Source of the DNA: Hydrogenophilales bacterium
GTDB lineage: Bacteria; Pseudomonadota; Gammaproteobacteria; Burkholderiales; Thiobacillaceae
DNA length: 33,721 nt
Direction of reading: 5' to 3'
NCBI GenBank assembly: GCA_023258975.1
Contig: JAHFRD010000026.1
Location: forward strand, 1-33,721
The position numbers were made by a program, and so were the translations under genes. Every line of letters begins with the position of its first letter. Position 1 is the first letter of the stretch. A model generated the notes under the pieces. The model was not told the origin of the DNA. It searched no databases and saw only the letters and a program-made list of their open reading frames with translations. Positions 20,978-29,273 of the stretch are shown one piece after another.

Positions 20978-22488
20978 TGGCGCGCGCGCAGCGCTTTCCT
21001 CGCAATCTGTTGCCGATCCTGGCCGGCGTTCTCTTTGTGCTGGTGGGGGCTGGGCTGCTGTATACGGCCTTCCATAAAGGGGATGCCGTCGAGGAAAAAC
21101 CCTTTGAGGCGCCCGTCCAGCCTGGCCGTGCGGAAAACATCACGGCCCGCGCGCGCGCGCAGGCGGATCCAACGGGAGCCGAGACTGCCCCTGTTCTCCC
21201 CGCATCGCCGGGCATGGCATTGCCGCACCCGGTGCCGGGCGCGGATTACCGGATGCCGGATGGCTCTGCTAGCACCTTGCCTGCTACCCCCGCCGCTGAT
21301 GTGGATGCCTACGCGCAACGCAAGGAGGAGGCGCGTAGCGCCACGGCGAGCCTCGCCGCTTATGAAGAGTTCGACACCGCTACACGGGCGGCGCCGTCGC
21401 CCCAAGGCGACACGCTCGCCGCCCTGGAGAAAGCCCTCGCCGGATCGGTTCAGCCGGTATCCGCCGGTGCCGATACAACGGCGGATCTGCTTCAGCGCGC
21501 CATGCAGGCGGCGCAGGGCGCACAAGGCGGTAGCGCTGTGACAGCCAAGACACAGAACGCCTGGTCCAGAGATCAGCGCGCCGTGGCGGACGTGGAACCG
21601 CCCTTGACCGCAACGGCCGCGTCATCGCCATGGATGTTGTTTCAGGGCACGGTGATTCCGGCCGTGCTGGTGACCCCGGTGACCAGCGATGCGCCAGGTA
21701 GCCTCACCGCGCGCGTGACGCGTGACGTGTATGACGACGTGCGCGCGCGGCGACTGCTGATCCCCAAGGGTTCGCGGCTGTATGGCGCCTACATGAGTGA
21801 AGTCGGCGAGGGACAGGAGCGTCTCCTCATGGCGTTCTCGCGGGTGATTTTCCCGGACGGGCAGAGTGTGCGGCTGTCCGGCTTCAGCGGCGCCGATGCA
21901 ATGGGGAGGTCGGGGCTACCGGCGAACGTGAATACCCATTTCTGGAAGATGTTCGGCACGGGTTTCCTGATCGCCGGCATCGCCAAGGTGTTCGACCGCG
22001 CATCGTCCGGGCAGAACATCACCGTCATCAATCAGGCCGGTGGCTCCACCACGCTGACTGATTCAGCGGGGCAGATTCTCACCGAGACCGCCCGCCGGGT
22101 GCTGGAGAAGAACCAGAACATCAGCCCGACGCTGAGCTTGCCCGAGGGCTTCAAGTTCAACGTGATCGTCAACCGCGATATGGCGCTGGCGCCCTATGTA
22201 CCGGGCTGGCGGGAAAGCGCGGCGGGTTACGCCAGGAACATTTTGAGCAGGGGCAAGACTTCGGCCGCGATGACCAAGCCCACCATCCATTTGATGACCA
22301 GCAACTCCCGTTCGATTTTGTCGATGTCGGATTTGGTGGCCAGGTTTTCTGCGGAAAGCGCCTCGGCGGCCTTGCGCGCGGCCTCCTCGGGCACGCCGAT
22401 GGAGCGGAAGGCTTCATATACCTCGGAAATCATCATGGCCATGTCAAAACCTCGTTTATTCGTCTCACCAGGGAGATTTTATGCGTAA
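20974..22488 (+). CDS. virB10: VirB10/TrbI-like T4SS protein with an aberrant C-terminal tail
   Basis: VirB10 spans both membranes and gates the channel. A single N-terminal membrane segment (LLPILAGVLFVLVGAGLLYT) is followed by an Ala/Pro-rich periplasmic linker. The TrbI domain reads LFQGTVIPAVLVTPVTSDAP, VTRDVYDDVRARRLLIPKGS, RLYGAYMSEVGEGQERLLMA, RVIFPDGQSVRLSGFSGADA, and ends EGFKFNVIVNRDMALAPYVP. Family members normally stop soon after that point. Here the frame continues about 85 residues, exactly antisense to the coiled-coil gene at 22227-22442. The native end may have been displaced by that gene's insertion. The frame overlaps the next gene by eight bases. Confidence 0.9.
   Translation: MMARAQRFPRNLLPILAGVLFVLVGAGLLYTAFHKGDAVEEKPFEAPVQPGRAENITARARAQADPTGAETAPVLPASPGMALPHPVPGADYRMPDGSASTLPATPAADVDAYAQRKEEARSATASLAAYEEFDTATRAAPSPQGDTLAALEKALAGSVQPVSAGADTTADLLQRAMQAAQGAQGGSAVTAKTQNAWSRDQRAVADVEPPLTATAASSPWMLFQGTVIPAVLVTPVTSDAPGSLTARVTRDVYDDVRARRLLIPKGSRLYGAYMSEVGEGQERLLMAFSRVIFPDGQSVRLSGFSGADAMGRSGLPANVNTHFWKMFGTGFLIAGIAKVFDRASSGQNITVINQAGGSTTLTDSAGQILTETARRVLEKNQNISPTLSLPEGFKFNVIVNRDMALAPYVPGWRESAAGYARNILSRGKTSAAMTKPTIHLMTSNSRSILSMSDLVARFSAESASAALRAASSGTPMERKASYTSEIIMAMSKPRLFVSPGRFYA
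22227..22442 (-). CDS. Second DUF1640-like coiled-coil membrane protein, antisense to the virB10 end
   Basis: 71 residues: MAMMISEVYEAFRSIGVPEE, AARKAAEALSAE, an ATKSDIDKIERELLVIKW coiled coil and a C-terminal hydrophobic anchor (MVGLVIAAEVLPLLKMFL). It shares the layout (N-terminal helix, ATK-DI--- coiled coil, anchor) with the gene at 15770-16042. A gagg ribosome binding site lies seven bases before the start. Lies wholly within the 3' end of the virB10 frame on the other strand. Confidence 0.65.
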   Translation of the reverse strand: MAMMISEVYEAFRSIGVPEEAARKAAEALSAENLATKSDIDKIERELLVIKWMVGLVIAAEVLPLLKMFLA

Positions 22489-23431
22489 CCGGCTACTCGC
22501 GTTAATGGGATTGCTTTGGGCGGGAATGTCCGTCGCCGCCTACGATTTCGATTATCGGACCGTGGGTGATCCTGAAGCCCGCCCGGCCAACGTCTTCGAT
22601 GATGGCGCGGCGACCTTCTTCCAGTTCGCTCCCGGCCATCCGGTACCCGCCATCCTCAAGGTGGGCCCCAGCGGCGAGCAGCTCGCCACCTGGCGTATCG
22701 ACGGACCCTATGTGGTGGTCGATGGGGTGCTCACGGACTGGCGTCTTCGTCTCGGGCGCGGCATCGCGGCGGTACGTTATTCGGGCACTCGCCAGTTGGC
22801 GCTTAAAGGCACTTTGTACGGCGCGGCCGTGCCACTTTCCGAGGCCGGGCCGGTTGCGACGCCGGTCGTACCGACGTTATCGCGAAGCCAGGTGCCGGTT
22901 GCTCCAATGGTCTCGCCGGCGCCGACGCCTGGACTCGTAACAGAACCCACCAGGACGGCAACCGCCACCTCTGTTCCCGTTCCCGCCGTCCCCGTACCGC
23001 TACCGGATTTCTCCGGGAGCTTCGTGGTGCGGATGAACGCCGCTGTCGCACAGCCACCCATGCGCGAGCCGTCGGCGGAGGCGGTTCCGGCGCCCATGTT
23101 GAAACTGGCGAGAGCCTCCCACCGCGTGATTGAACGCCTGTCGGTGCGTTTTTCCGATCTGGCACCCAGCGCATCGGATCAGGAAACACTCGACGATGCC
23201 GCGCGGCAGGCGGTCGGCATGGGCAACACGAGCTACATCGTCGTGCGCGCCTACAGCGGTGCCAGGGCGCTCAAGTCCCGGCAGCGTTATGCCGCATTGA
23301 GGGGTGAGGAAGTCAGGTCGGCGTTGATGCGTGCCGGCGTCGATTCGGCTCGTATCCGCGTCGTGACCGCCACCCGGCGCACCGCATCGCGTGCCGACAT
23401 CCTGTTCATCGGGCGGGGGACTCAGGTATGA
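22481..23431 (+). CDS. VirB9-like C-terminal domain fused to an OmpA-like domain
   Basis: 316 residues with a signal peptide (LLALMGLLWAGMSVAA). Residues about 21-110 read YDFDYRTVGDPEARPANVFD, DGAATFFQFAPGHPVPAILK, then WRIDGPYVVVDGV and WRLRLGRG. This is the VirB9/TrbG C-terminal fold, closely resembling the same region of the virB9 gene upstream. A Pro/Thr-rich linker follows (about 115-180). The final domain (TSYIVVRAYSGARALKSRQR, LRGEEVRSALMRAGVDSARI) resembles a divergent OmpA-like peptidoglycan-binding domain. It bridges the T4SS genes and the pilus genes and may anchor a secretin or core to the cell wall. The combined architecture is inferred. Confidence 0.65.
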   Translation: MRNRLLALMGLLWAGMSVAAYDFDYRTVGDPEARPANVFDDGAATFFQFAPGHPVPAILKVGPSGEQLATWRIDGPYVVVDGVLTDWRLRLGRGIAAVRYSGTRQLALKGTLYGAAVPLSEAGPVATPVVPTLSRSQVPVAPMVSPAPTPGLVTEPTRTATATSVPVPAVPVPLPDFSGSFVVRMNAAVAQPPMREPSAEAVPAPMLKLARASHRVIERLSVRFSDLAPSASDQETLDDAARQAVGMGNTSYIVVRAYSGARALKSRQRYAALRGEEVRSALMRAGVDSARIRVVTATRRTASRADILFIGRGTQV

Positions 23432-24174
23432 GATACCGCATCGGTACAACGCTCATTTATGCCTGCGCGCTTGCCGCAGGCGCGGCCAACAGCGCCGATT
23501 TCTCGGAACGGCGCATCTCCGGCCTGGACTTCGAGGCCGTTCCGGCCGCCGAGGCTTTCGTGAAGATCGCCACGCAAGCAGGGATGGTCGTCACGTTGGA
23601 GGATTGTCCCCCGGCCGATGCGCGGGTTTCCGCCAGGGCGGTGTCGGGTCGGCTGCCCGTCGTACTGGATCGGCTGACCGCCGCGCTGGGCTGCACCTGG
23701 CGTGAGCGCGCCGGCGTGGTTTACATCCACGGCAAGGCGGGGTCGCCGTCGGCCAGACTGCCAGCGGCGCCTGTTTCACCCGTGGGCAAAGAGGCCGAGA
23801 AAGCCGCAACGGCGCCAGCCGCCATCGCCCAGCCCGCGCCTGACACCGTGCCATCGGCATCCGATGGGAAGGCGAGCACCGGCGTTGCAGCCGGGGTGGC
23901 CATTGCAGCCATCACACCGCCAGCCCTGCCTACGACCACACCCTCCGTCACCCTGCGGCTCGGCGGCGCCGATATTCCGACCTATGCGCTTCGAGATTTC
24001 CTGCATGGCCACGGCCTGGCGCTGGTCTGGGGTGCGGGTGACGTGGGCAGCGTGACCGCGATTGCCGGTGACTACACAGGGGATACCCCGCTGGCCGCAG
24101 TCGATGCATTGCTGCGCGCGCATGGCTTGCATGGTGTCTATGCCCGTTCCAATAAAACGCTTTACGTGAGGTGA
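23428..24174 (+). CDS. TcpQ/PilL-like pilus assembly protein
   Basis: 248 residues with a signal peptide (LIYACALAAGAANSA). An N-terminal secretin-N/STN-like module follows: LDFEAVPAAEAFVKIATQAG, GMVVTLEDCPP, LPVVLDRLTAALGCTWRERA. After an Ala/Pro linker comes a C-terminal second module (YALRDFLHGHGLALVWGAGD, TPLAAVDALLRAHGLHGVYA, RSNKTLYVR), the pattern of TcpQ/PilL proteins that stabilise a pilus secretin. It directly precedes the secretin gene and overlaps its upstream neighbour, consistent with an outer-membrane secretin partner. Confidence 0.65.
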   Translation: MRYRIGTTLIYACALAAGAANSADFSERRISGLDFEAVPAAEAFVKIATQAGMVVTLEDCPPADARVSARAVSGRLPVVLDRLTAALGCTWRERAGVVYIHGKAGSPSARLPAAPVSPVGKEAEKAATAPAAIAQPAPDTVPSASDGKASTGVAAGVAIAAITPPALPTTTPSVTLRLGGADIPTYALRDFLHGHGLALVWGAGDVGSVTAIAGDYTGDTPLAAVDALLRAHGLHGVYARSNKTLYVR

Positions 24175-24178
24175 ACCC

Positions 24179-25690
24179 GTGACACATTCCCATCCCTTGG
24201 CGGCCTTCTCCGTCCTCGCCGTCGCGCTGTTGCTGGCCGGCTGCGCCACTGATCGTCCAGCCAGGACCGCCGCGTTGGCCAAGGATGCCTCCCAGTCCGT
24301 CCGTACGGCCATCACCGCGATCCAGGCGGATGATCGGCGCGTCGGGCTGGTCGAGGTTGAAACCGCCGATCAGGTGCCCGACATCCAGCCGACCGACCTG
24401 GATCCCGGCGCCGGCAATGTCACCATCGACATGGCTGGCAAGGTGGCCGATGTGCTGGCCAGCATCGCCGACCGCTACGGGTTTGCGCTGGCGTTCAGTA
24501 GCGATGTGGACCGCTCTCGCGTCATCGGCCTCAAGCTCGCGCGCGTTTCCCCGGAGTACGCGCTACGCCGCGCTGCGCTGGCGGCCGGCATGGTCGCCGT
24601 GATCGATACGCAAACCCGTAGCGTTACCCTGGCCGATCAGGCGGTGTACACCTTCCGTCTGCCGCCGCACGTCATGCAAAAACTGGAAGCGGAATACACG
24701 GTCGGCGGAAACCCCGTGTCGGCGGGCGGTGGATCCTCCAGTGGCGGCGCAGGTCAGTCGGTGGGGGCTGTCGGCGGGATCGAGGCAAAGTTCAAGGTCA
24801 CCGGCAAGTCGGCCAACAATGCGGGCGCCTTGTCCCTGTTCATCACCCAGTTGGCCGGCGCCAACGCCAGCGTGAACGTCGCGACCGACGCGGGCCTGGT
24901 CATGGTGCGGGGTAACGGGCCGGCGCTGGAGCGGGTACGTGATTTCCTGAATCGCTATGTCCAGACCGCGATGCGGCGCGTGGAAATCCAGGCGGCGATC
25001 ATCGAGGTCACCCTGTCCGACGAATTCGCCTATGGCATCGACTGGCGGCGGATATTCGGTACCGGCAACCTCAAGGGGACGACCCTGGCGGTCACCGGCG
25101 CCGCCGCCGTCACCAGCCCGGCCTTCACGCTCTCCTATGCCGGCGCCAACATCAGCAGCGCGTTGAAGCTCCTCAAGGACAAGACGAAGGTCAAGGTCAT
25201 CAGCCAGCCGTCGATCACGGCGATGAACCGCACGCCCGCGACGATTTTCAATGGCGAGCAGGTGCCTTATGTGGGTTCCGTCACGCCACCGACCACGACC
25301 GGCACGACCACGACGGCCGGCTCCAGCACGCTCTCCTTCGCGGTTGACGGACTGTCCTTGTCGGTCATTCCCGACATCCTGGACGACCGCCAGGTGGACA
25401 TCACCCTGGTGCCGGTCATCTCCGCCGTCAAGGAACTCCGCGAGTTCGACGTCGGTGGCGGCATGAAGCTGACCGGGCCACGCCAATCGTCCAAACAGTT
25501 GCTGATGCAGGTGCTGGCCGAGAACGGCAAGACCGTGGTGATCAGTGGCATCCGGCAGAGCGCCAGCAACGATGCGGACAAGCTCGCTTCCGGTGATTAC
25601 CAAAATTCCGCGACCGACATCGCCGTGCTGTTGCAGGCCAACATCATTCCCGCCCGAAGGACGGACACCTTGTTCACGGAGTCGCTATGA
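24179..25690 (+). CDS. pilN: PilN-type secretin lipoprotein
   Basis: 503 residues from a GTG at 24179 (gaggtg upstream). Lipobox LLLAGC gives an acylated Cys near residue 22. Then an STN/N-domain (ITIDMAGKV-like: GNVTIDMAGKVADVLASIAD), a secretin N1 region (SLFITQLAGANASVNVATDA) and the secretin core: QAAIIEVTLSDEFAYGIDWR, KVKVISQPSITAMNRTPATI, VPYVGSVTPPTTTG, LSVIPDILDDRQVDITLVPV, ENGKTVVISGIRQSAS. PilN of R64-type conjugative pili forms the outer-membrane pore through which the thin pilus exits. The gene is intact and overlaps pilQ by four bases. Confidence 0.92.
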   Translation: MTHSHPLAAFSVLAVALLLAGCATDRPARTAALAKDASQSVRTAITAIQADDRRVGLVEVETADQVPDIQPTDLDPGAGNVTIDMAGKVADVLASIADRYGFALAFSSDVDRSRVIGLKLARVSPEYALRRAALAAGMVAVIDTQTRSVTLADQAVYTFRLPPHVMQKLEAEYTVGGNPVSAGGGSSSGGAGQSVGAVGGIEAKFKVTGKSANNAGALSLFITQLAGANASVNVATDAGLVMVRGNGPALERVRDFLNRYVQTAMRRVEIQAAIIEVTLSDEFAYGIDWRRIFGTGNLKGTTLAVTGAAAVTSPAFTLSYAGANISSALKLLKDKTKVKVISQPSITAMNRTPATIFNGEQVPYVGSVTPPTTTGTTTTAGSSTLSFAVDGLSLSVIPDILDDRQVDITLVPVISAVKELREFDVGGGMKLTGPRQSSKQLLMQVLAENGKTVVISGIRQSASNDADKLASGDYQNSATDIAVLLQANIIPARRTDTLFTESL

Positions 25691-27384
25691 AGGCACTGGC
25701 CGTATTGGCACGCCTCTTCGCGCGCCGGCCGAAGGTACAGGGGCCGTCGCCAGATGCCGAGGACACAGGGAAGGGTGCGTCGGCGTTGTCTCAATCCGCC
25801 GAGGCCAACACAACCCACGCGCCGACCCGCAAAGGACGCCAGTCTGGCTCCTGGTTACGCCGCATGGTCAACCCGGCATTGCGCAAGCACGCCGCGCCGG
25901 CGTGCCTGCTTGCGCGGCTGGAAAACGGCGTCGAGGTGATTTACGCGCTGCATGGCGATGGTCGTGCTGAACGCATTCAAGAAGTGCCCGCCGATTGCGC
26001 GCTGGTGTTGTCGGCGACGGATGACGATTTGCGTATCGTCGCGCCCGGCAATCTGTCGCACGCGGCGGGCAAGAGCCTGCTCGTCAGGGAGGCCGCCTTG
26101 TTCGAGGCGTTGGATGCGCTCGATACCACCATCGCCGCGCTGGCGCGCGCAATCGAGACGGGCACGGAATCCGATAACCCCGGCCTGGTGCAAGAGGTCG
26201 TCTGCTGCATCCTGCGCCATGCCTGTTATCGCGGCGCGTCCGACGTGTATCTGTCGCGTACCGCCCTGGGCGGTACGGTACGCATGAAACGGGATGGCAC
26301 CGGCGAGGCCGTGCGCAGCTTGCCGGATGTGGTGTATGAGCGGGTGATGACCATGCTCGCGGGGAGTTCCGGCGCTACCGAGCGCCTGGCCACCGGTCCT
26401 GTGGATACGCGCGTCACCGTGGATTCACCGGCGGTTGTCGAAAAGTTCGCGGACATTCTGAACCGTTACAACTTCCGTATGGCCATCACGCCCGCCATGA
26501 AGAAGCGACTGTTGGCCGTGATCCGGATCCAGGACGCCAAGGCGCAGGAGGTGGAATTCGATTCGATCGGGTTCGATGCCCGCACCAGCGAGATATTGCG
26601 CGGCTGGTCGCGGCGGCCAGCTGGTCTGGTGCTGGTCACCGGCCCGACAGGTTCCGGCAAGACGACCTCTTTGTATTCCATGCTCCAGTTGATCGACCCG
26701 CTCTCCAAACAGGTAGCCAGCGTCGAGAACCCGGTCGAGGCTGAGTTCGGCATGTGGGCGCAACAGGAAATCGAGGTCAAGGGGGATGCGAAAGAAGGGG
26801 AAGTGTTCCATCGCCAACTGGTGTCACTGCTGAGGCAGGCGCCGGATGTCATCCTGCTGGGCGAAATGCGCGACGGCAAGATGGTGGAGACCGTACTCGC
26901 GGCGGCCAACACGGGCCACCTGGTCTTTACCACGCTGCATACCAATTCGGCCGCCGGCACGATCCTGCGCTTGCGCGAGATGAAAGCTTCGACAGACGCC
27001 CTGGCCTATACCCTGATCGGTGTACTCGCGCAGCGCCTCGTGCCGACGCTGTGCCCTCATTGCAAAGTGCCCGACACACGCGATGCGGTGACACGCGAAC
27101 TTGACCAACCCTGGCTGTCCGGTGTCTCGAAGACCCCGAAGCGCCGGACGGAGACCGGCTGCGAGCGCTGCGGGTGGACCGGAATCCGGGGCCGGCGCAT
27201 GGTTTACGAGATTCTTGAGGGCGACAAGGTAAGGTCGCTGATCGAGACCGGAGCCGGCATCGCCCGCATTCATGATGCCGGCATCCAGAACGGCCAGAGC
27301 ATGTGGGCGAGGGGCTTGACGCTGGTCGCAGGCGGCCTGGTCGATTTCGATGAGTTGCTGGATCGCGTGGAGCGGAGTTCATGA
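25687..27384 (+). CDS. pilQ: PilQ/GspE-family pilus assembly ATPase
   Basis: 565 residues. After a variable N-terminal region of about 170 residues comes the GspE domain: VCCILRHACYRGASDVYLSR, Walker A LVLVTGPTGSGKTTSLYSML, Asp box VASVENPVEAEFGMW, Walker B DVILLGEMRDGKM, and His box LVFTTLHTNSAAG. A four-Cys zinc motif (LCPHCK and CERCGW) follows. It powers pilin polymerisation at the inner membrane with PilR. No separate pilO is present. The long N-terminal region (LLARLENGVEVIYALHGDGR) may cover some of that role, but this is speculation. Confidence 0.9.
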   Translation: MKALAVLARLFARRPKVQGPSPDAEDTGKGASALSQSAEANTTHAPTRKGRQSGSWLRRMVNPALRKHAAPACLLARLENGVEVIYALHGDGRAERIQEVPADCALVLSATDDDLRIVAPGNLSHAAGKSLLVREAALFEALDALDTTIAALARAIETGTESDNPGLVQEVVCCILRHACYRGASDVYLSRTALGGTVRMKRDGTGEAVRSLPDVVYERVMTMLAGSSGATERLATGPVDTRVTVDSPAVVEKFADILNRYNFRMAITPAMKKRLLAVIRIQDAKAQEVEFDSIGFDARTSEILRGWSRRPAGLVLVTGPTGSGKTTSLYSMLQLIDPLSKQVASVENPVEAEFGMWAQQEIEVKGDAKEGEVFHRQLVSLLRQAPDVILLGEMRDGKMVETVLAAANTGHLVFTTLHTNSAAGTILRLREMKASTDALAYTLIGVLAQRLVPTLCPHCKVPDTRDAVTRELDQPWLSGVSKTPKRRTETGCERCGWTGIRGRRMVYEILEGDKVRSLIETGAGIARIHDAGIQNGQSMWARGLTLVAGGLVDFDELLDRVERSS

Positions 27385-28574
27385 TGGAACTTGCTTATGC
27401 CTACCGCGCCACCAACGCCCGAGGACAGGATGTTCTGGGGGTGATCTACGCACCCGATGTAGACATGGCTTACGCGCGGATTCGCCAATCCGCGTTGAAG
27501 GCGCGGACGGTGACGCTGGACCCGAAGGCCACGGTTACACGGTGGCTGTCCGGTGGTCAGATGTCACGGCCGGAGCTGGCCCGCTTCTACAAGGTCTTGT
27601 CACGACGCTACCGATCCAGCCGATCAGTGCGAGAGACCCTGGAGAATGCCTCCGCCTATGTCCGCGACGACGTCATCCGGGAAGCCGCCATGCTGATGGG
27701 GCAGCGTATCCAGGACGGCGTATCGGTCAGTGAGGCCATGCTGGTGGCCGGCTTCCCTCGCATCCATGCCATGTCCATTCGTGCCGCCGAGGGCGCGGGC
27801 AACTATGGCGACACGTTCGCGCGTCTGTCCGAGGACATGGAAAGGGAAAACCGCCTGGCCAAGGGCATCGGCAGCGCCATGCGCATGCCGAAGATGCTGG
27901 GCCTGTTCATGTATGTCGCGCTTTTTGCGGCGACCTGGTTCCTCGCCCCCCTCCCAGAAAAGTTCATGAAGGAGATCGGCGCCAAACCGGAGGTGATGCA
28001 CCAGGTGTATTTCGCGGCTTCGCACGCGCTCCATGCGAACCTGCCCTTGTGGGGCGGCCTCTATCTCGGCCTGCCCGCCATCGCGCTGGCGCTGGGTCGC
28101 AAGATCAAGCCCGCGCGCCTGCTCGATGTCTGGCCCGCCTGGCGGGACATGTCCACCAAATCCGATCACGGCACCTGTTGGACCGCGTTCGCCATGCTCT
28201 ATCAGGCCGGTATCTCACCGGCGGAGTGCGCCACCGTGGTTTCCGGAGCCGCCCGCAGGGACGACACCCGGCGCTCATTCGGGCTGATGGCGCGGCTGTT
28301 GATGGCGGGCCAGACCCTGTCCATGTCGGTCGCGCGCGCCGAGTTTCCCGATTTCGCCGTCACCGGCATTACCGCCGCCGAGGAGAGCGGCGGATCGCTC
28401 GCGCAATCGATCCAGGAATTCGCCAAAGAACTCTCCCTGGATGTCGAGGACGCCACCAGCGCCGTACAGGCCGGCATGCAGGTGGCGGCGACCACGCTCG
28501 GCGGCCTGCTGATGATGTTCTTCATTTATTTGACCCTGTTTCCGATCCTGACCGCGGCCGTGTCCAGGGTTTGA
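27381..28574 (+). CDS. pilR: PilR/GspF-family inner-membrane platform protein
   Basis: 397 residues with two T2SSF domains: YKVLSRRYRSSRSVRETLEN, GVSVSEAMLVAGFPRIHAMS, IRAAEGAGNYGDTFARLSED, and the second copy MLYQAGISPAECATVV, LSMSVARAEFPDFAVTGITA, AEESGGSLAQSIQEFAKELS. Three hydrophobic regions (LFMYVALFAATWFLAP, LPLWGGLYLGLPAIALAL, TTLGGLLMMFFIYLTLFPIL) complete the family topology. It couples PilQ to the growing pilus. The start overlaps pilQ (ATGATG). Confidence 0.9.
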   Translation: MMELAYAYRATNARGQDVLGVIYAPDVDMAYARIRQSALKARTVTLDPKATVTRWLSGGQMSRPELARFYKVLSRRYRSSRSVRETLENASAYVRDDVIREAAMLMGQRIQDGVSVSEAMLVAGFPRIHAMSIRAAEGAGNYGDTFARLSEDMERENRLAKGIGSAMRMPKMLGLFMYVALFAATWFLAPLPEKFMKEIGAKPEVMHQVYFAASHALHANLPLWGGLYLGLPAIALALGRKIKPARLLDVWPAWRDMSTKSDHGTCWTAFAMLYQAGISPAECATVVSGAARRDDTRRSFGLMARLLMAGQTLSMSVARAEFPDFAVTGITAAEESGGSLAQSIQEFAKELSLDVEDATSAVQAGMQVAATTLGGLLMMFFIYLTLFPILTAAVSRV

Positions 28575-28631
28575 ACGCAGTTTCTTGACGTCGCATTGAC
28601 TCAGTTTCCACAACCTCGTAGGAGAAACACC

Positions 28632-29255
28632 ATGCAACACCGTAATCGCTTTTCCAGCTTTTCCATCACCCCCCCCGCCCAGACCGGCTTTTCGCTGATT
28701 GAACTCATGGTTGTCGTCGTGGTCATCGGCATCCTGGCCGCCGTCTTGCTCAACAAGTTCGCCGGCAGCACGGTTCCGACCAAGGCCACGGGACTGGTCA
28801 CCACCATGCAATTGACGGCCGGAGCGCTTGATCGCTACAAAGCCGAACTGGGTTGCTATCCCAACCGGTTCGATGCGTTGTGGGATCGGACCAAGGCGAA
28901 CGCGGCGGATAACTTCTGTGGCATCGACCATCGCCCCGGCTGGATGTCGGAAGCCATGAAACCGCAGCCGGTCAACGCCGATGCGCCGAACAACCTGATG
29001 TTGCTCGACGACGTGCAGCAGGGCGTGACACTGGCCATCGCGCGCCAGAACGGCGGTATGGGGCGTCAGTGGCTGCTGACCGCCGCCAACGTGCCCAACG
29101 ACATCGCACGTCTGGCCGTGGCCAAGTGCAATGCCACCGACCCCAACAACGCCAATCCGGTCACGTTTATCGGCAACAACAACATCAAGTGCATCGGGGT
29201 GGCCAACGGCGCGGAATTGACCAACGTGACCCTGAAGTTCGCGGAAACCCGGTAA
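28632..29255 (+). CDS. pilS: PilS-type major prepilin
   Basis: 207 residues from ATG 28632 (aggag upstream). A 19-residue leader ends ...PPAQTG, followed by FSLIELMVVVVVIGILAAVL, with the G|F cleavage site and Glu at +5 of type IV pilins. The mature domain has Cys residues (ELGCYPNRFDAL, NFCGIDHRPGW, AKCNATD, IKCIGVANGAELTNV), suited to disulphides. It is likely the shaft subunit of the thin pilus. No prepilin peptidase (PilU) gene is in this window. Cleavage would need a host PilD or a gene beyond the ends. Confidence 0.9.
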   Translation: MQHRNRFSSFSITPPAQTGFSLIELMVVVVVIGILAAVLLNKFAGSTVPTKATGLVTTMQLTAGALDRYKAELGCYPNRFDALWDRTKANAADNFCGIDHRPGWMSEAMKPQPVNADAPNNLMLLDDVQQGVTLAIARQNGGMGRQWLLTAANVPNDIARLAVAKCNATDPNNANPVTFIGNNNIKCIGVANGAELTNVTLKFAETR

Positions 29256-29273
29256 TCGTACAGCCGCGTACAG

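Noticed and set aside
24563-25603. A 346-codon minus-strand open frame opposite pilN
   Set aside because: It is a shadow of the secretin gene with no recognisable domain.
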